Shown piece after piece: positions 12,091 to 23,219 of a DNA stretch of 64,000 bases. The notes under the pieces are model-generated. The model saw only the letters and a program-made list of their open reading frames with translations. It did not search any database and had not been told where the DNA came from. The DNA lies in NCBI RefSeq assembly GCF_003672135.1, contig NC_039514.1, positions 12,761,787 through 12,825,786 of the forward strand, given 5' to 3'. The position numbers and the translations under genes are program-made. This DNA is from Ooceraea biroi. Taxonomy: Eukaryota > Arthropoda > Insecta > Hymenoptera > Formicidae. Within the stretch, counting starts at the first letter, position 1, and every line of letters begins with the position of its first letter.

Positions 12091-15000
12091 TCATCTGCGT
12101 GATTCATACACTGTGAAAGTACTGTCCACAAAGCCAGCTGCCATGGTCACACGATATGGATGATAGCTCAAACAATTTACAGGACTAAGACGCGTACCCA
12201 TGAATCCCTCGTGGAATTTTATCGTGTTGAGATGTTGGCCTGATGTATTATAGATACCGATACAGTGATTCGTAGTGCCACTAAAACAAAAATACGTTCT
12301 TTCATTGGAAGAATTCAGCAAGAGAATTATTGTTAAAATAAGTACTCTACAATTTATTATTATTATCGTTAAAGTTAAACTCAACACATTAATTAAACAC
12401 ATTAATGACAATTTACAATCGTCACATTAATGTGCTATACTAACAACTTTAACGATAATAATAGCGAGATTTAATTGCGCTTACCAGGTGAAAATATCCG
12501 CTATCTCGTGGACGGCCAGTGCCGCGATACCAGCCGCTACCTGAATCGTGCTCACGGAGGAATTCTTTCTAAGATCGAAAATCCTGATGTCGCCCGAGGA
12601 AGAGCCAGTAAACAGTTGCGGCGCGGATCCCGTAGATTTTCTTAGGAAGGTGCCCAATACCCAGGCGGTGTGTTCCCTCCAGGTCATAACTCTCGCTTCC
12701 GCGGGCGGTAGTCTGCGATCCAGGAGTCGGACTGATCCATCGCCACAGCCCAGTGCCATCATTGCACCTGTTGCAAAAATTTTACCATTAATATGATATC
12801 TGTTTAATATAAGAAAAACTGTATGCTATAATAAACATAAATTATAATAATATAAAGAAACATTTTTCTAGACTACCGGCCTGTATTATCAAAGTCGATA
12901 CAAGTGGTGCAACAATCGGCGCCCGTCGGTATATCTTGCTTCTTTAATTCCGTTTCCGCATCCCAGAGTCTGACGATGCGAACGTCGCCTGTCACTGCTA
13001 AAGTGAGCGATTTTTGCTCCCACTTTGTGACCAACTGTGCCGCCGCTGAAAACATGTAATCATAATATATTATTAATAACAGCATATTATTAGAGGAGAA
13101 TCCCCTATTATGAGATATGCTTCTAATATGAGATAATGGAGTTTCTGCTAAACTAGTGAGCACCATCTGTTAATTCCACCATAAACTTATTACTCTTGGT
13201 GTAAAATGTATTTAGTGAAAAATTCATTGTTCGTTTTTGCGTTTAGCTTTTGCAAGAAAAGGTTTGTGAAATTGTGAACATGTCAAAGGAACTTAAGGTA
13301 AGTCTTTAAACCTTGTTTATTACATAATAAAGAAATGGTTGGCAATAAATTCAGTATGCAATGATAGAGTAGAATCGTAGTAACAGGAAAATACGCGATT
13401 TGTTGAATTGCTTAATTGCAGAAGTTAGATTTCATGATCGCGGAACCGCTAGGCGTGTGGCTCGTATAATGAGATATTCGGGGTACTCTTAATATGAGAT
13501 AATTATTGCTCGAATATGAAGAGTATGTAGTGTAATAAAAAGAAAGAAAATACTACTTAAGGTTAAAGAAAAGTTAATACGAATTTATATTACGAATTTT
13601 TGTGTATTTAATTTTTATAGAATCTGACTATGGAGGTTAGAGAAACGAGGAAGCGTCGACAGTGGAATCATGAAGATTTGGCGAAGGCTGTGGCAGCAGT
13701 ATTTTTATAAAAATATCTAATAAAGTTTTTTACTTGCAATACTGATGTATTTTGCACTTTTAACACCGATTTCTCAAGGTATCTTATATTAGGAGCACAC
13801 TTTCACGATCTTGCGTAAAGCTCTTTTTTCAAATTTTTTTAATTTTCAGAAAAAATAATATTTAAATTAGATTTTTTATTTCACCAACCTAAAGCTTATT
13901 AAATTCTCTTCAAGAGAACGTATTACATTTTTGAATTCTGCCTATAGATTTCCTTACATTCGGCAAAATCGATATGGTATCTCATAATTGGGGACTTTCC
14001 TCTATATTGCAGTATTGAATTTTCAAGTTATTTAGTCACATTTAGTCACATTATTAAAATAATTTCCGATTCGCAACACTAAGGAAGATAAATTATTGAG
14101 CTTTACTTGTTCTCCAGTACATACCACTAGAAGTTTTGGTTACAGGCTGCACGTCCGCTAACGCTTGCCACGCTGTGAGCAGAATTGGATCGCGGCTTAT
14201 CGTGCCGTTATAATTCTTCCATACTCGTACGGAACCATCGTCAGAACCCGCCAATAACAGGCTCAAGTCGTGGGAATTGATGAACTCGAGCGCCGTGACG
14301 CGCGATTTCGTTTTACTTCCGCGACTCGCGCAGTAAGTCAATTTCGTGCCACTTTGATAATCCCATACTCTGGAAGAAATACAGAGAAATGTTTTTAATA
14401 AACGTTAAACAGAAAATCCTCCTTTTACGCATAATATAGGATATCGCGTTTCAAATATTGAAGAGAAAAGCAGAAAATTTAAATACCCAAAGCAATCCTT
14501 GAGAGCGACGGCTAAATGCGGCTCGAAAGGATGAAAAGCCAAAATCTGAGGTGAATGGGGACACCTCGCGTGATACACCTGCGATTCCACCTTGTTTTGC
14601 GGCGCGCGTAATTGCTCTTCCATCGCGTCCTGTCTCTGCTTCGCGTTGCGTATAAATCTACAACGATCGAGTGCGACACTTCGTATAAGAAACTACGAAA
14701 GCTTGATTGAGATTTCCTTAAATTCTAAGAATTTTATTTACCGCCATTCCCGTTCGAGGTACGGTCTGCTCTCCACATCGTCCATTTCGTCTTCCAGGCT
14801 CACAGGCTGAGCAAACTGAGCGCAACTCCATTCGACAAATTGCGAGATTGTCAATGGCGTTTTTACACCAGGTACTTCATCCGTTTCTTCAGATATCTAC
14901 AGTTAAGAATTTATTTCAGAAAACACTGTTATTGAACTTTGCAGCTATATACGTGCAAGCTTATCAGTTGTAATATTATTATCGCAAATTGCCTTGTAAC

Positions 15001-18000
15001 TTTTCTTTACATTTCTGGTTTTTAAGACATAATCTGTTGTAATAAGCACATTTATAACAATCATTAAACAAAAGTAAAAAAATATGATTCTTACTGTATT
15101 AGGAATGGGTTTTCTTGTACGGCTACTGTGCGGTAGAACTCGCGTAGAACGCAGCAAATCCGTCCCAGAGTTGACAGCAGTTGGTGGCGATTCTCCTTTG
15201 CTGTTACTAAAGCGCAAGAATTATTAGCGACACATACTCATTTGATCATGTCTTATACTGAAATAAGCTTTTACGCACCTCAAATAACCAGTTCGATTTG
15301 ACGGAGATGGTGGAAGAGACAACGACGAGGAGATTTTTGTTTCAGCTACTTCCTTGGGTGCAGAAGACGCCTTCATCTAAAATTTTTCGTGTCTTACATG
15401 TCGAAAATTCAGTATAACTATACGATCAAGGTGTGAATAACACGTTAAATATCGGTATTACCTTATTACGAATATGATTGGTAACTTTCTGCGACATAGC
15501 ACCGACCGCTGGATGAGGATCGTTATCGAGGCTACACAATCCGTGCCACAATTTCATATAAACGCTACCGTAGGAGAGACTCGGTAAGTTTCCAAGAGAA
15601 CTGTGACCTGCAATGAACGAAATATAAAATTTATGAAATTATTATGGCTTAATTAAAACTTAATTTAAGAGATAAAAAAATATATATCATGGCTATCATA
15701 CAAAGCTTGTGCGAAGCTAAGCATTATAATATTATACCAATGGAAATTGCACAGTTGCGCAGAAACAAAAGATTAGCTATGTACGAACATGCAATGAAAC
15801 TTCCAATCATTATTACCGAGTGACTCGCAAGGTTTCCTGACGAACTCCCAATTATTACCTGGTACACGAAAGAATCAAGAATAACTGTTCGATCTATTCA
15901 AAGAGTATTGATTGACTTTCGACTCTTCTCAAACCAATAGCACCTTGTTATCTTACCTAAACTGCTGATCGACGACGAAGACGATACTCTTTTAATACGA
16001 TCTTGCGTGAATCCGTCGGTCGTGTCCACCGTGTACGCATTGTTGGGAGACAGCATTTTCAACCTGTCGCGCGAGCTGATACGTCTCATGCCGCTGAACG
16101 GCGACAGCGTTTCCACGATAAGATCCTTCCGACTGTTTTCCTCGGCAATGGCCAACGTCACGAAGGAGTTTTCAAAATGCAGCACCATCCATTGAAGAGC
16201 TACCACTAATTCCTGCAATATCAATTTCATCATAACGGTCCGTCCGATCCGATATAAATCACGTCGCAGTTTTGGCTTACCTTTCTAACTAACGGACACA
16301 TGTCGTGAGAAACGGTATTAATAAGCGTCATTGCAATAATCTGATCGATGTTGTTCGCGTGCTCGCTCCTAGTCGTAACGCTGTTTATAAATGTGCCCAG
16401 TGCGTATACGCTGGCTGCCCGGACCTGTAAATTAATACGTTTCAATTACATTCAATTCCACAATCACACAAATTTAATAATAATAAGTTTATGGAGTTAA
16501 CAGCTCCAAAGGTCGAAATCGTTACCTCTGGGACAGGATCCTTTAACAGCATGAACAACTTCTCATGAGCGATGTCCCTGACACCGCACCATCTCGCCTT
16601 GTCGTAGTTGTGCCACAGTCGCGCCAGACACAAACAGAGCCACTGTCGCAGCAAGGCGTTCGTGTCTCCCAGTTGCTCCAAGCATATTGAAACGAGACTA
16701 CCCTGATTCGCAGCTACCTGACCTGGTCGGTAATCGTTGACTATACTAGCAAGTACGAATGCAGCTAACGTCCTGTGTTCACTCTGAAATACAATTAGAC
16801 GCACTTTCGTTATGAAAAAAGTTTAGTCGCCATCGCCTGAATTTTTGTTGCCGGTTGAAATTAGGTAATAATTTGGGACATACCGGAATCGAAGTGTCCT
16901 GAAGCACAGAGAGAAAATATTTATGTCCACCATCGCGCACAAGATCTGCTTGACACGTCTGTAATTGAAAAAAATTATATATATCTGTACACTTAAATGT
17001 ACAGAACATTTGTAAATATTTCAATATATAAAATTAAATATAATAATGTATAGAAACGTGAAAGAAACTTACATTATCCACAGCTAGAATCTTTGCCCAT
17101 ATAAAAACAAGTAAGGGTCGAAGTTCTCTAGCGTTGCTCTGTAATAATTTTAGAACATATGGGAAGATACCGACACTAAGTGCTAGATTAACCGCCCATG
17201 GACCAAGATCAAGGAAGCGACCTAACAGCTCTAATGCTCTCAGTCTATGCACTTGACTCAACAGCACTTGGAGGACAATTGGAAGCTGCTCAGGTGGACT
17301 ACGATTCTTTGATCCTAGATTGAGCCACACTTGGAAAGCCGTGAGCTGATCCTCGAAAAATGATGAATGCACATATCGATCCTCATTTTCCGAGACTGTC
17401 GGCAATTGCGCCAGACATAGATCGAGCGCCATATCCCAAGCTTGCCACATACGATGCTGGAAAACGCATGTATCAATCTATCATACTCTTATTCTAACTT
17501 TTGGAATAAACAGTATTTATTGAAATTTAACACACATTTATACATTAAATGTACTCCACGTAGAGTTAATCGCCAATTAATTTACTACTAACGATCAATT
17601 TACCTGATAAGTCGGTGGCAATTTAGGGGAAGAGACTGGCGTGCAATCATAAGAACGAAGTATTCTCTCTGCTAGCAAGAAATTTCTAAAGAGACTCGCA
17701 ACTAATAGATCTTGCCTGAATAATCTTTGGAACAGATCTAAAAGCAAAATAATAATATATTCTAACAGTCACTTTACTTTCATCTTGCACAAATTGTATA
17801 TTTATTTTATACTTACCTTGTATAGAAATCAAAATAAGTATACCGTTCAAGTTCCTTACCTCTTGGCAAAGTATTCCACGCTATTGTGTCGGTGATGGCA
17901 GTAAATATCCAATTAAGCTCACCTAACATTGTTCTCCTATCAGTCAATTGTCCAGGAATTCTAAAACGTATACGCAAACATTTGTGCGATAATTTGTGAT

Positions 18001-19955
18001 AAGTGCCTCTCTGTTCTACAAAACGTAAAATTTTATGATATAACGTAATGTAATCTTACTTGTCAATGAGATCAAGAGATATGTTGGGAACTAATTTGGA
18101 TGTAGGTTGCATCGCAAACCTAAGAAAAAGAAAAAAGATATCGCATTGATACATGTAGGTTTCCCTTTCCCTTTTCCATGTACGCCCATATCCGAAAGTC
18201 TTACCAGCGTATTGCAATCTTTATCGGAGTAGTAAGACACGATGTAAATATATCCGCGGGTAAATTCGGATTCATAGGTAAAATCTGATTAGCCGCGCAC
18301 GCTGCTAGTTGAATGCAATTCTTGTAACACGGCGCCGCAGGACACGTCACTCCAGTTGCACGATTTTGCTGCTTCTCCATCTGCAAAGACCGATCTCACT
18401 CGACTGTCCTGTGCGTGTATCTCGACAATACTTATAATTTCCAATAAAATGTTCGAGTACGTACCTCGTATTCTTTCTCGTGCTGGTCGGCAAATTGCTG
18501 AAAAGATTCGACTATAATGCCCGCGTTGGAACAATCATATACATAAATACTAGGTGCACCCATCCAAGTCTGTAAGTCATATACTGACAATGGAATGTAC
18601 TGCGTATACGTCTGGAAAAATATATCATCGTTAAAATAAATATTGTGTTGAATGTACCGAATATAATTATATCGTTTCCGTACTGACCCTATTAAATACC
18701 CATATTTCACCGTTAGTGGTAGGCTTGGGCACACCATGACCGTTGTAATGAAACAAAACTCTCTCCTCCTTGGCGTTTCGTCGCAGGGATGTACACAATT
18801 TTTTGACTTCCTCGACAGTTGGATCCAAGCTCTGTTTGTAACGAGCTCTCGGCTGCCACCGTTCATACTGCTTTTGCAAATTCGAACCGATAGTCTCAAG
18901 AGCTTTTTGAGGGCTTACTGACAACGGATCTAGAAAGATATTTGTGCCAAAAATTTTATATTTAAATTATTGGAAAATTATGTTTATTTTTTCCCAAATT
19001 ATTTTGTTTTTGATCTTGCTAGGTATGGAGTGCATATTTAGGCTGCGGTCCGAAATGCGCTCACAGTGCTGAAAGCGTCCTCCATCCTTGTTGCTTATTA
19101 TATATCGAAGAAAGATAGAAGACGCTTTCAGCACTGTGAGCGTATTTCGGACCGCAGCCTTAATAAAAATACACTTGACTTTTATAAAAATGATATTTCA
19201 CTGTTATGTAATATTTTATTACGACCGCTGAAACTAGCTTGATTCATAAAACTCGACTTTAAATATTGAAAAAGTTTTCAAAAATTTAAAGCAAAATTCC
19301 GTCAAACGGCACCATCTAGCGGATCTTCACAGAGGCGTCGGCACTCCACCGCAGCCTTGACAAATTCAATCGGCGTAGTGCACATGGATAACCTCAAAAT
19401 TGCAATTACATAACGATGTGCAAGCGGGGAAGGGCGGAACGTAAATAAGCGCGAGGGTTAACTATGCTTTCAGTTACCTATCCAACACTCGAGACGTGCG
19501 CACGGTTGCGTCTTGACGATATCCGGTGGGTCAACACCGACGTTCAGGCATAACACTAAGGCAACGCTCACGGTCTTCATCTAAAAATAAAAAAACACGT
19601 GCACCATCACGATGATCCATTTACGGGAGACTTTGCGCTCGGTGAGGCTAAAGTCGCAATTGAAATTCTTTATTTGCAATTATCGCGCATTTCTTCGCGC
19701 TCATTGAAAAATTAAGCGAATATGTGACCGTATTTTCTGAGCGTTCCGTGGTGTTTGTATACATACCCGCTCCTTCATCCGCCAAGTCTGACTGATGCAA
19801 CTCACACTCTCGATCGTCGCATTGTGACGAGGCTTGCAGAATGCCAATTGCATTTGCCAGTCTTCCTCACGGCCGGCTCGCCTGGGCGCGTTACTCGGCA
19901 TCGTCGACGACGACGCTTCCTGACACGACTTCATCCTGGTGTAGCTCACCGACAT
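12091..19955 (-). CDS. raptor: Raptor, regulatory-associated protein of mTOR
   Basis: Raptor is the substrate-recruiting scaffold of mTORC1. I can follow 22 coding exons from ATG 19953-19955 to stop 12091-12093: 19767-19955, 19478-19580, 18688-18929, 18465-18611, 18205-18380, 18060-18119, 17860-17960, 17604-17737, 17073-17456, 16884-16958, 16526-16783, 16281-16424, 15957-16212, 15462-15607, 15279-15376, 15095-15206, 14742-14896, 14487-14657, 14125-14369, 12881-13045, 12485-12767, 12091-12280 (about 1,277 residues). The N-terminal caspase-like raptor domain shows HYNGHGVPKP and YDCSNAG. The middle is HEAT-like (PEQLPIVLQVLLSQVHRLRA; ARWCGVRDIAHEKL). The C-terminus is a WD40 propeller (SDDGSVRVWK, GDVRIVRLWD, GCGDGSVRLLD). 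Splice phases agree everywhere except the 12881/12767 junction, which keeps frame only with a GC donor. Two mobile elements lie in introns. Confidence 0.97.
13093..14002 (+). mobile_element. Pogo/psq-like element in a raptor intron
   Basis: Terminal inverted repeats of about 24 bp (GAGGAGAATCCCC at the left, its variant at the right) each lie inside a TA (13091-13092 and 14003-14004). Variants of 'atgagata' recur internally near both ends. The element interrupts the raptor intron between exons 14125-14369 and 12881-13045, and its coding trace runs antisense to raptor. Confidence 0.75.
13280..13710 (+). pseudogene. Short spliced frame with a psq-type helix-turn-helix start
   Basis: ATG at 13280 gives MSKELK up to a GTAAGT donor at 13298. 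An acceptor (tttttatag) precedes 13621, where an exon continues NLTMEVRETRKRRQWNHEDL and then AKAVAAVFL before a stop at 13708-13710. The RRQWNHEDLAKAVAAV segment resembles the start of the psq/CENP-B helix-turn-helix found in pogo-type transposases. The rest of a transposase is missing. It could be a truncated relic or a very small product; I favour a relic. Confidence 0.45.
19041..19159. mobile_element. 119 bp MITE with TTA duplication in a raptor intron
   Basis: The two ~40 bp arms (GGCTGCGGTCCGAAATGCGC at the left, its complement at the right) are inverted copies, flanked by TTA at 19038-19040 and 19160-19162. The 3-bp TTA duplication suggests a Harbinger-type origin. It lies in the raptor intron between the first two caspase-like-domain exons. 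Confidence 0.85.
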
Positions 19956-20155
19956 CGGAGCGTGTACAGTAACACCCGATTAACGCGTATCTACTGCAAC
20001 GATAATGTACAAACGCGGGATAAAACGCGCGCGCCAGCACATATTCACCATTTATTCGCGGCATAAAAACACCCCGACGGGGCGCGACTTGCCGAGTTTG
20101 CTGCACTCGTCGCCATGTTAACATTCAGTTCCGATTGGAATGTCGCCATGAATTA

Positions 20156-20494
20156 CATCGGACATGATGCGAAAAAACGGTTTACTTGTTGTTCAGACAG
20201 AGCTTGCGGTAGTTGATGCTCCAAACGCTTAAAACATTTTCTCTTCTTTTTTATTAGAAAGAAGACCTCCGGGAAGTTAGCCGGGCAACTTTTAATTTTT
20301 GACTTTACGAATCGCAGGGGTAGAAAGAAGGAAAAGGATAGAGTGTTCTGCAGCATTTGGAGCATTACCTGGACCGCAGCTAAGCCGTTTGTGCGCAGTT
20401 CGTTTGAACAGTAATAATTATTATATTAGTGCAAATTAATTCGATACTTTTTTAAAAGAAATTAAACCTTTGTTACAAAGAAATGATAAACATG
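20156..20494. other. Spacer between raptor and ALG1 with an imperfect inverted repeat
   Basis: The block around 20185-20228 (gcggtagttgatgctccaaa) is inverted imperfectly at about 20363-20385 (tttggagcattacctggacc). This gives a ~200 bp hairpin-prone segment that may be an old MITE. No gene is visible. The raptor 5' untranslated region should lie just to the left. Confidence 0.45.
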
Positions 20495-20565
20495 TTACTC
20501 TTCAAAATATTCGCCATCATTTGCTAATATTTTTCTCCATCTATCAGGCAACTGACGAATCCCTT
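20495..20565 (-). pseudogene. Mariner transposase C-terminal fragment
   Basis: On the minus strand this reads GIRQLPDRWRKILANDGEYF followed by EE and a stop. This is the typical C-terminus of a mariner transposase (LPxRWxKxxxxxGxYF). No terminal repeats or other transposase parts are nearby, so it is a short relic. Confidence 0.75.
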
Positions 20566-20656
20566 CTTATAGAAAAGAAAATAAATAAAAGCTCAATTTC
20601 TTTAAAAAAACAAATTAATTAATGTATCGTGATTATTAGTTATTTGAGAGAAAAGT

Positions 20657-20770
20657 GTGCCTACTTAGCGGTACAAATGCTTCAAAATACTTCCCATTCT
20701 TCTTTTTATTTGAAAAAGGAAACAGATAAAAATTGTTTTGAAGCATTTGTATTGCTAAGTGAACCGCATA
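20657..20770. repeat. Hairpin-forming inverted repeat, probable MITE
   Basis: The arms 'acttagcggtacaaatgctt' and 'aagcatttgtattgctaagt' are inverted copies over about 28 bp with a ~60 bp centre. No clear target duplication is visible. Confidence 0.55.
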
Positions 20771-20915
20771 GTTTGAGGTACACAAAAATCAGCATTAGTT
20801 ACTTCAAACAAAAACTGAAAAATATTCGAGAAAACAGCAATATACATACTTTATATAATTAATAGCAATATTGATCTATTAAGATATTAATAAAAGATAT
20901 GTTTTGACCTAGCAT

Positions 20916-22949
20916 ATGATATCAACTTTCGAGCAAAGTCGTACGAAGTACCGGCTTTCGTTCAAGATGTTTACATTGCTCTTGATACTCCTGCTAATTT
21001 TTATCGTACGCAAATTTTGCCTGAAGAAATTTAAATCCGACAAAAATGTTTGCGTGCTGGTGCTCGGTGATATCGGCAGAAGTCCGCGAATGCAATATCA
21101 CGCGGTCTCCTTCGCCAGGGAAGGCTTTACTGTAGACATTGTAGGTTACCCTGGTTCATCACCAATGAAGGAAATTGTCGAGAATCCACGTATACAGATC
21201 CACTATCTGCGACCGCCTTCTGAATTGCGAAACAGTAGGGATTGGACATTATACTGTTACATATTTATGTCGATATCTCTAACATATTGAGTAGTTGAAA
21301 ACGTAGCGCAAGGAGTTACATCTTCAATATTTTCATATTTGCACGATCTTACATTTTTTACTTTTTAATGCCCATAAAGCATTTAATATCGATTAGAGCA
21401 TTAATTCTGTTTTTCATTATTTTAGAATTACCATTTTTCTTGTGCTATGTAATAAAAGTGATGTGGCAAACTGCTGATCTTTTATGGTCGCTACTTTCCA
21501 AACGAATACCGGATACATTAATAATGCAAAATCCACCTGCGATACCAACGATTCCAGTATGTTGGTTTTACTGTGTTCTGATGGAAACGCAATTTATCAT
21601 TGATTGGCACAATTATGCATATTCTCTAATGGCGTTAAGCTTAGGGAAGGATCATATTGTGGTTAAAGTAGCACGAGCTATCGAAGTAACATTTGGACGC
21701 AGAGCGACGAATAATTTCTGTGTCACTAAAGCCATGAAGGAAGATCTAGAAAAGAGATGGGCTATTCAGTTAGTACTACTAACTAAATTTCCAGACAACT
21801 AATGCTTAAAAGAATACTTTTACTTAATGTATTCACATCTAAACCTTGCATATACGTTTTAAAATTTATATATATATATTTCTTTAGAGGAAAGTACAAT
21901 TGACTCATTTAAAATCTGATTTTAGCGCTAAGGTCCTATATGACAGACCAGCGGACGACTTCCATCTAATCACGGTGGAAGAGAAGAATGAGTTTCTGTG
22001 CAAGTTAGCAGAAAAATATGCTCTATCCATATCTGATTCACCCAGAAGATCCGGCTTCATCGTGTCCAGCACTAGCTGGACTGAAGATGAAGATTTTTCA
22101 GTGTTGTTAAACGCATTGCAAGGTACATTGTGGACCTGTTTCATTCACATAATTATTTTAACAAATGTGACAAGATGACATAGAAATAGACTTGTGTTAT
22201 CTTTTATAGAGTATGAAAGCGCGTGTGAGAACGAAGAGTTGAATCTACCGGATTTGATCTGCGTGATAACGGGTAAAGGACCGTTGCGCGATTTCTACAT
22301 GGCCATCGTTGACTTGAAAAAGTGGAAACATGTTCAAGTAAGAACATTATGGCTTGAAAACGAAGATTATCCGAAAATACTAGGTAATGTATCATACGTA
22401 CTTGCATAATGTTATTGAATATTAATGACAAGATTTTGCATTAAACTACATTTTTCTACATGATTCTACATCTACATGATTTCTTTTTTACATAGAAATA
22501 ATATTAACGAAATATTTGATCTTTAAAACAGCTACTGCAGACTTAGGCGTGTGCCTCCATACGTCATCCAGTGGATTGGACTTACCGATGAAAGTTGTCG
22601 ATATGTTTGGTTGCGGCTTGCCAGTTTGCGCGTACAATTTTAATTGGTACATTAGAAATTAACATGATCTGCATGCGCGAATGTATCATTATCAAGTACA
22701 TTTTCTTAAAATTACGTATTATTTTTTAGCTTGTCAGAATTGGTGAGGCACAACGAGAACGGCTTGGTATTCGCGGACGAGAACGAGTTGGCTCAACAGT
22801 TGAAAATGTGGTTTCAAGATTTCCCAAACAACAGCGCACAACAAGACTTACGTGAGAAGTTTCAAGAGAACATGTTCACGTCCCAGATATACCGTAATGG
22901 TTGGCACGGTAACTGGAAACTGAATGTGTTACCTTGCTTTCAACAATAA
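20916..22949 (+). CDS. Alg1: ALG1, chitobiosyldiphosphodolichol beta-mannosyltransferase
   Basis: ALG1 adds the first mannose to GlcNAc2-PP-dolichol on the cytosolic face of the ER during N-glycan precursor assembly. I read six exons: 20916-21234, 21426-21768, 21926-22122, 22210-22383, 22532-22646 and 22730-22949, with phases that agree. The N-terminus has one membrane anchor (LLLILLLIFIVRKF) followed by VCVLVLGDIGRSPRMQYHA, the conserved ALG1 start. Later blocks are WHNYAYSLMAL, VTKAMKEDLEKRW, VLYDRPADDFH, FIVSSTSWTEDEDF, CVITGKGPLRDFY, and the donor-binding region SSSGLDLPMKVVDMFGCGLP with HNENGLVFADENEL after it. Length and order match the family (GT33). ATG 20916 is the first in frame; Met at 20967 is an alternative start closer to the anchor. 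Confidence 0.95.
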
Positions 22950-23219
22950 TCTTTGTTTTTCCTTATTTTTAGTATTGATCTTAGTTGATACAATTTTTTT
23001 TGTACATGATGGCAAATGCCAAGTGTTTTATACAACTCTTTGTACATATTACATAATCTACTCATATTTATCGTTCCTTATAAGGCACGTAATTGAATTA
23101 ATATTCGAGAAGAGTTTATTTTATTAATATTTTATTTCATTTTCGATAAGCATAATATGTTATATGTTAATATTCAATTTTCAATTATAATGGGACCACT
23201 AATATATTAAACTAATAGA

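Noticed and set aside
13989..14002. NF-kappaB-like GGGGACTTTCC
   Set aside because: It is part of the terminal inverted repeat of the pogo-like element, so a regulatory reading is not supported.
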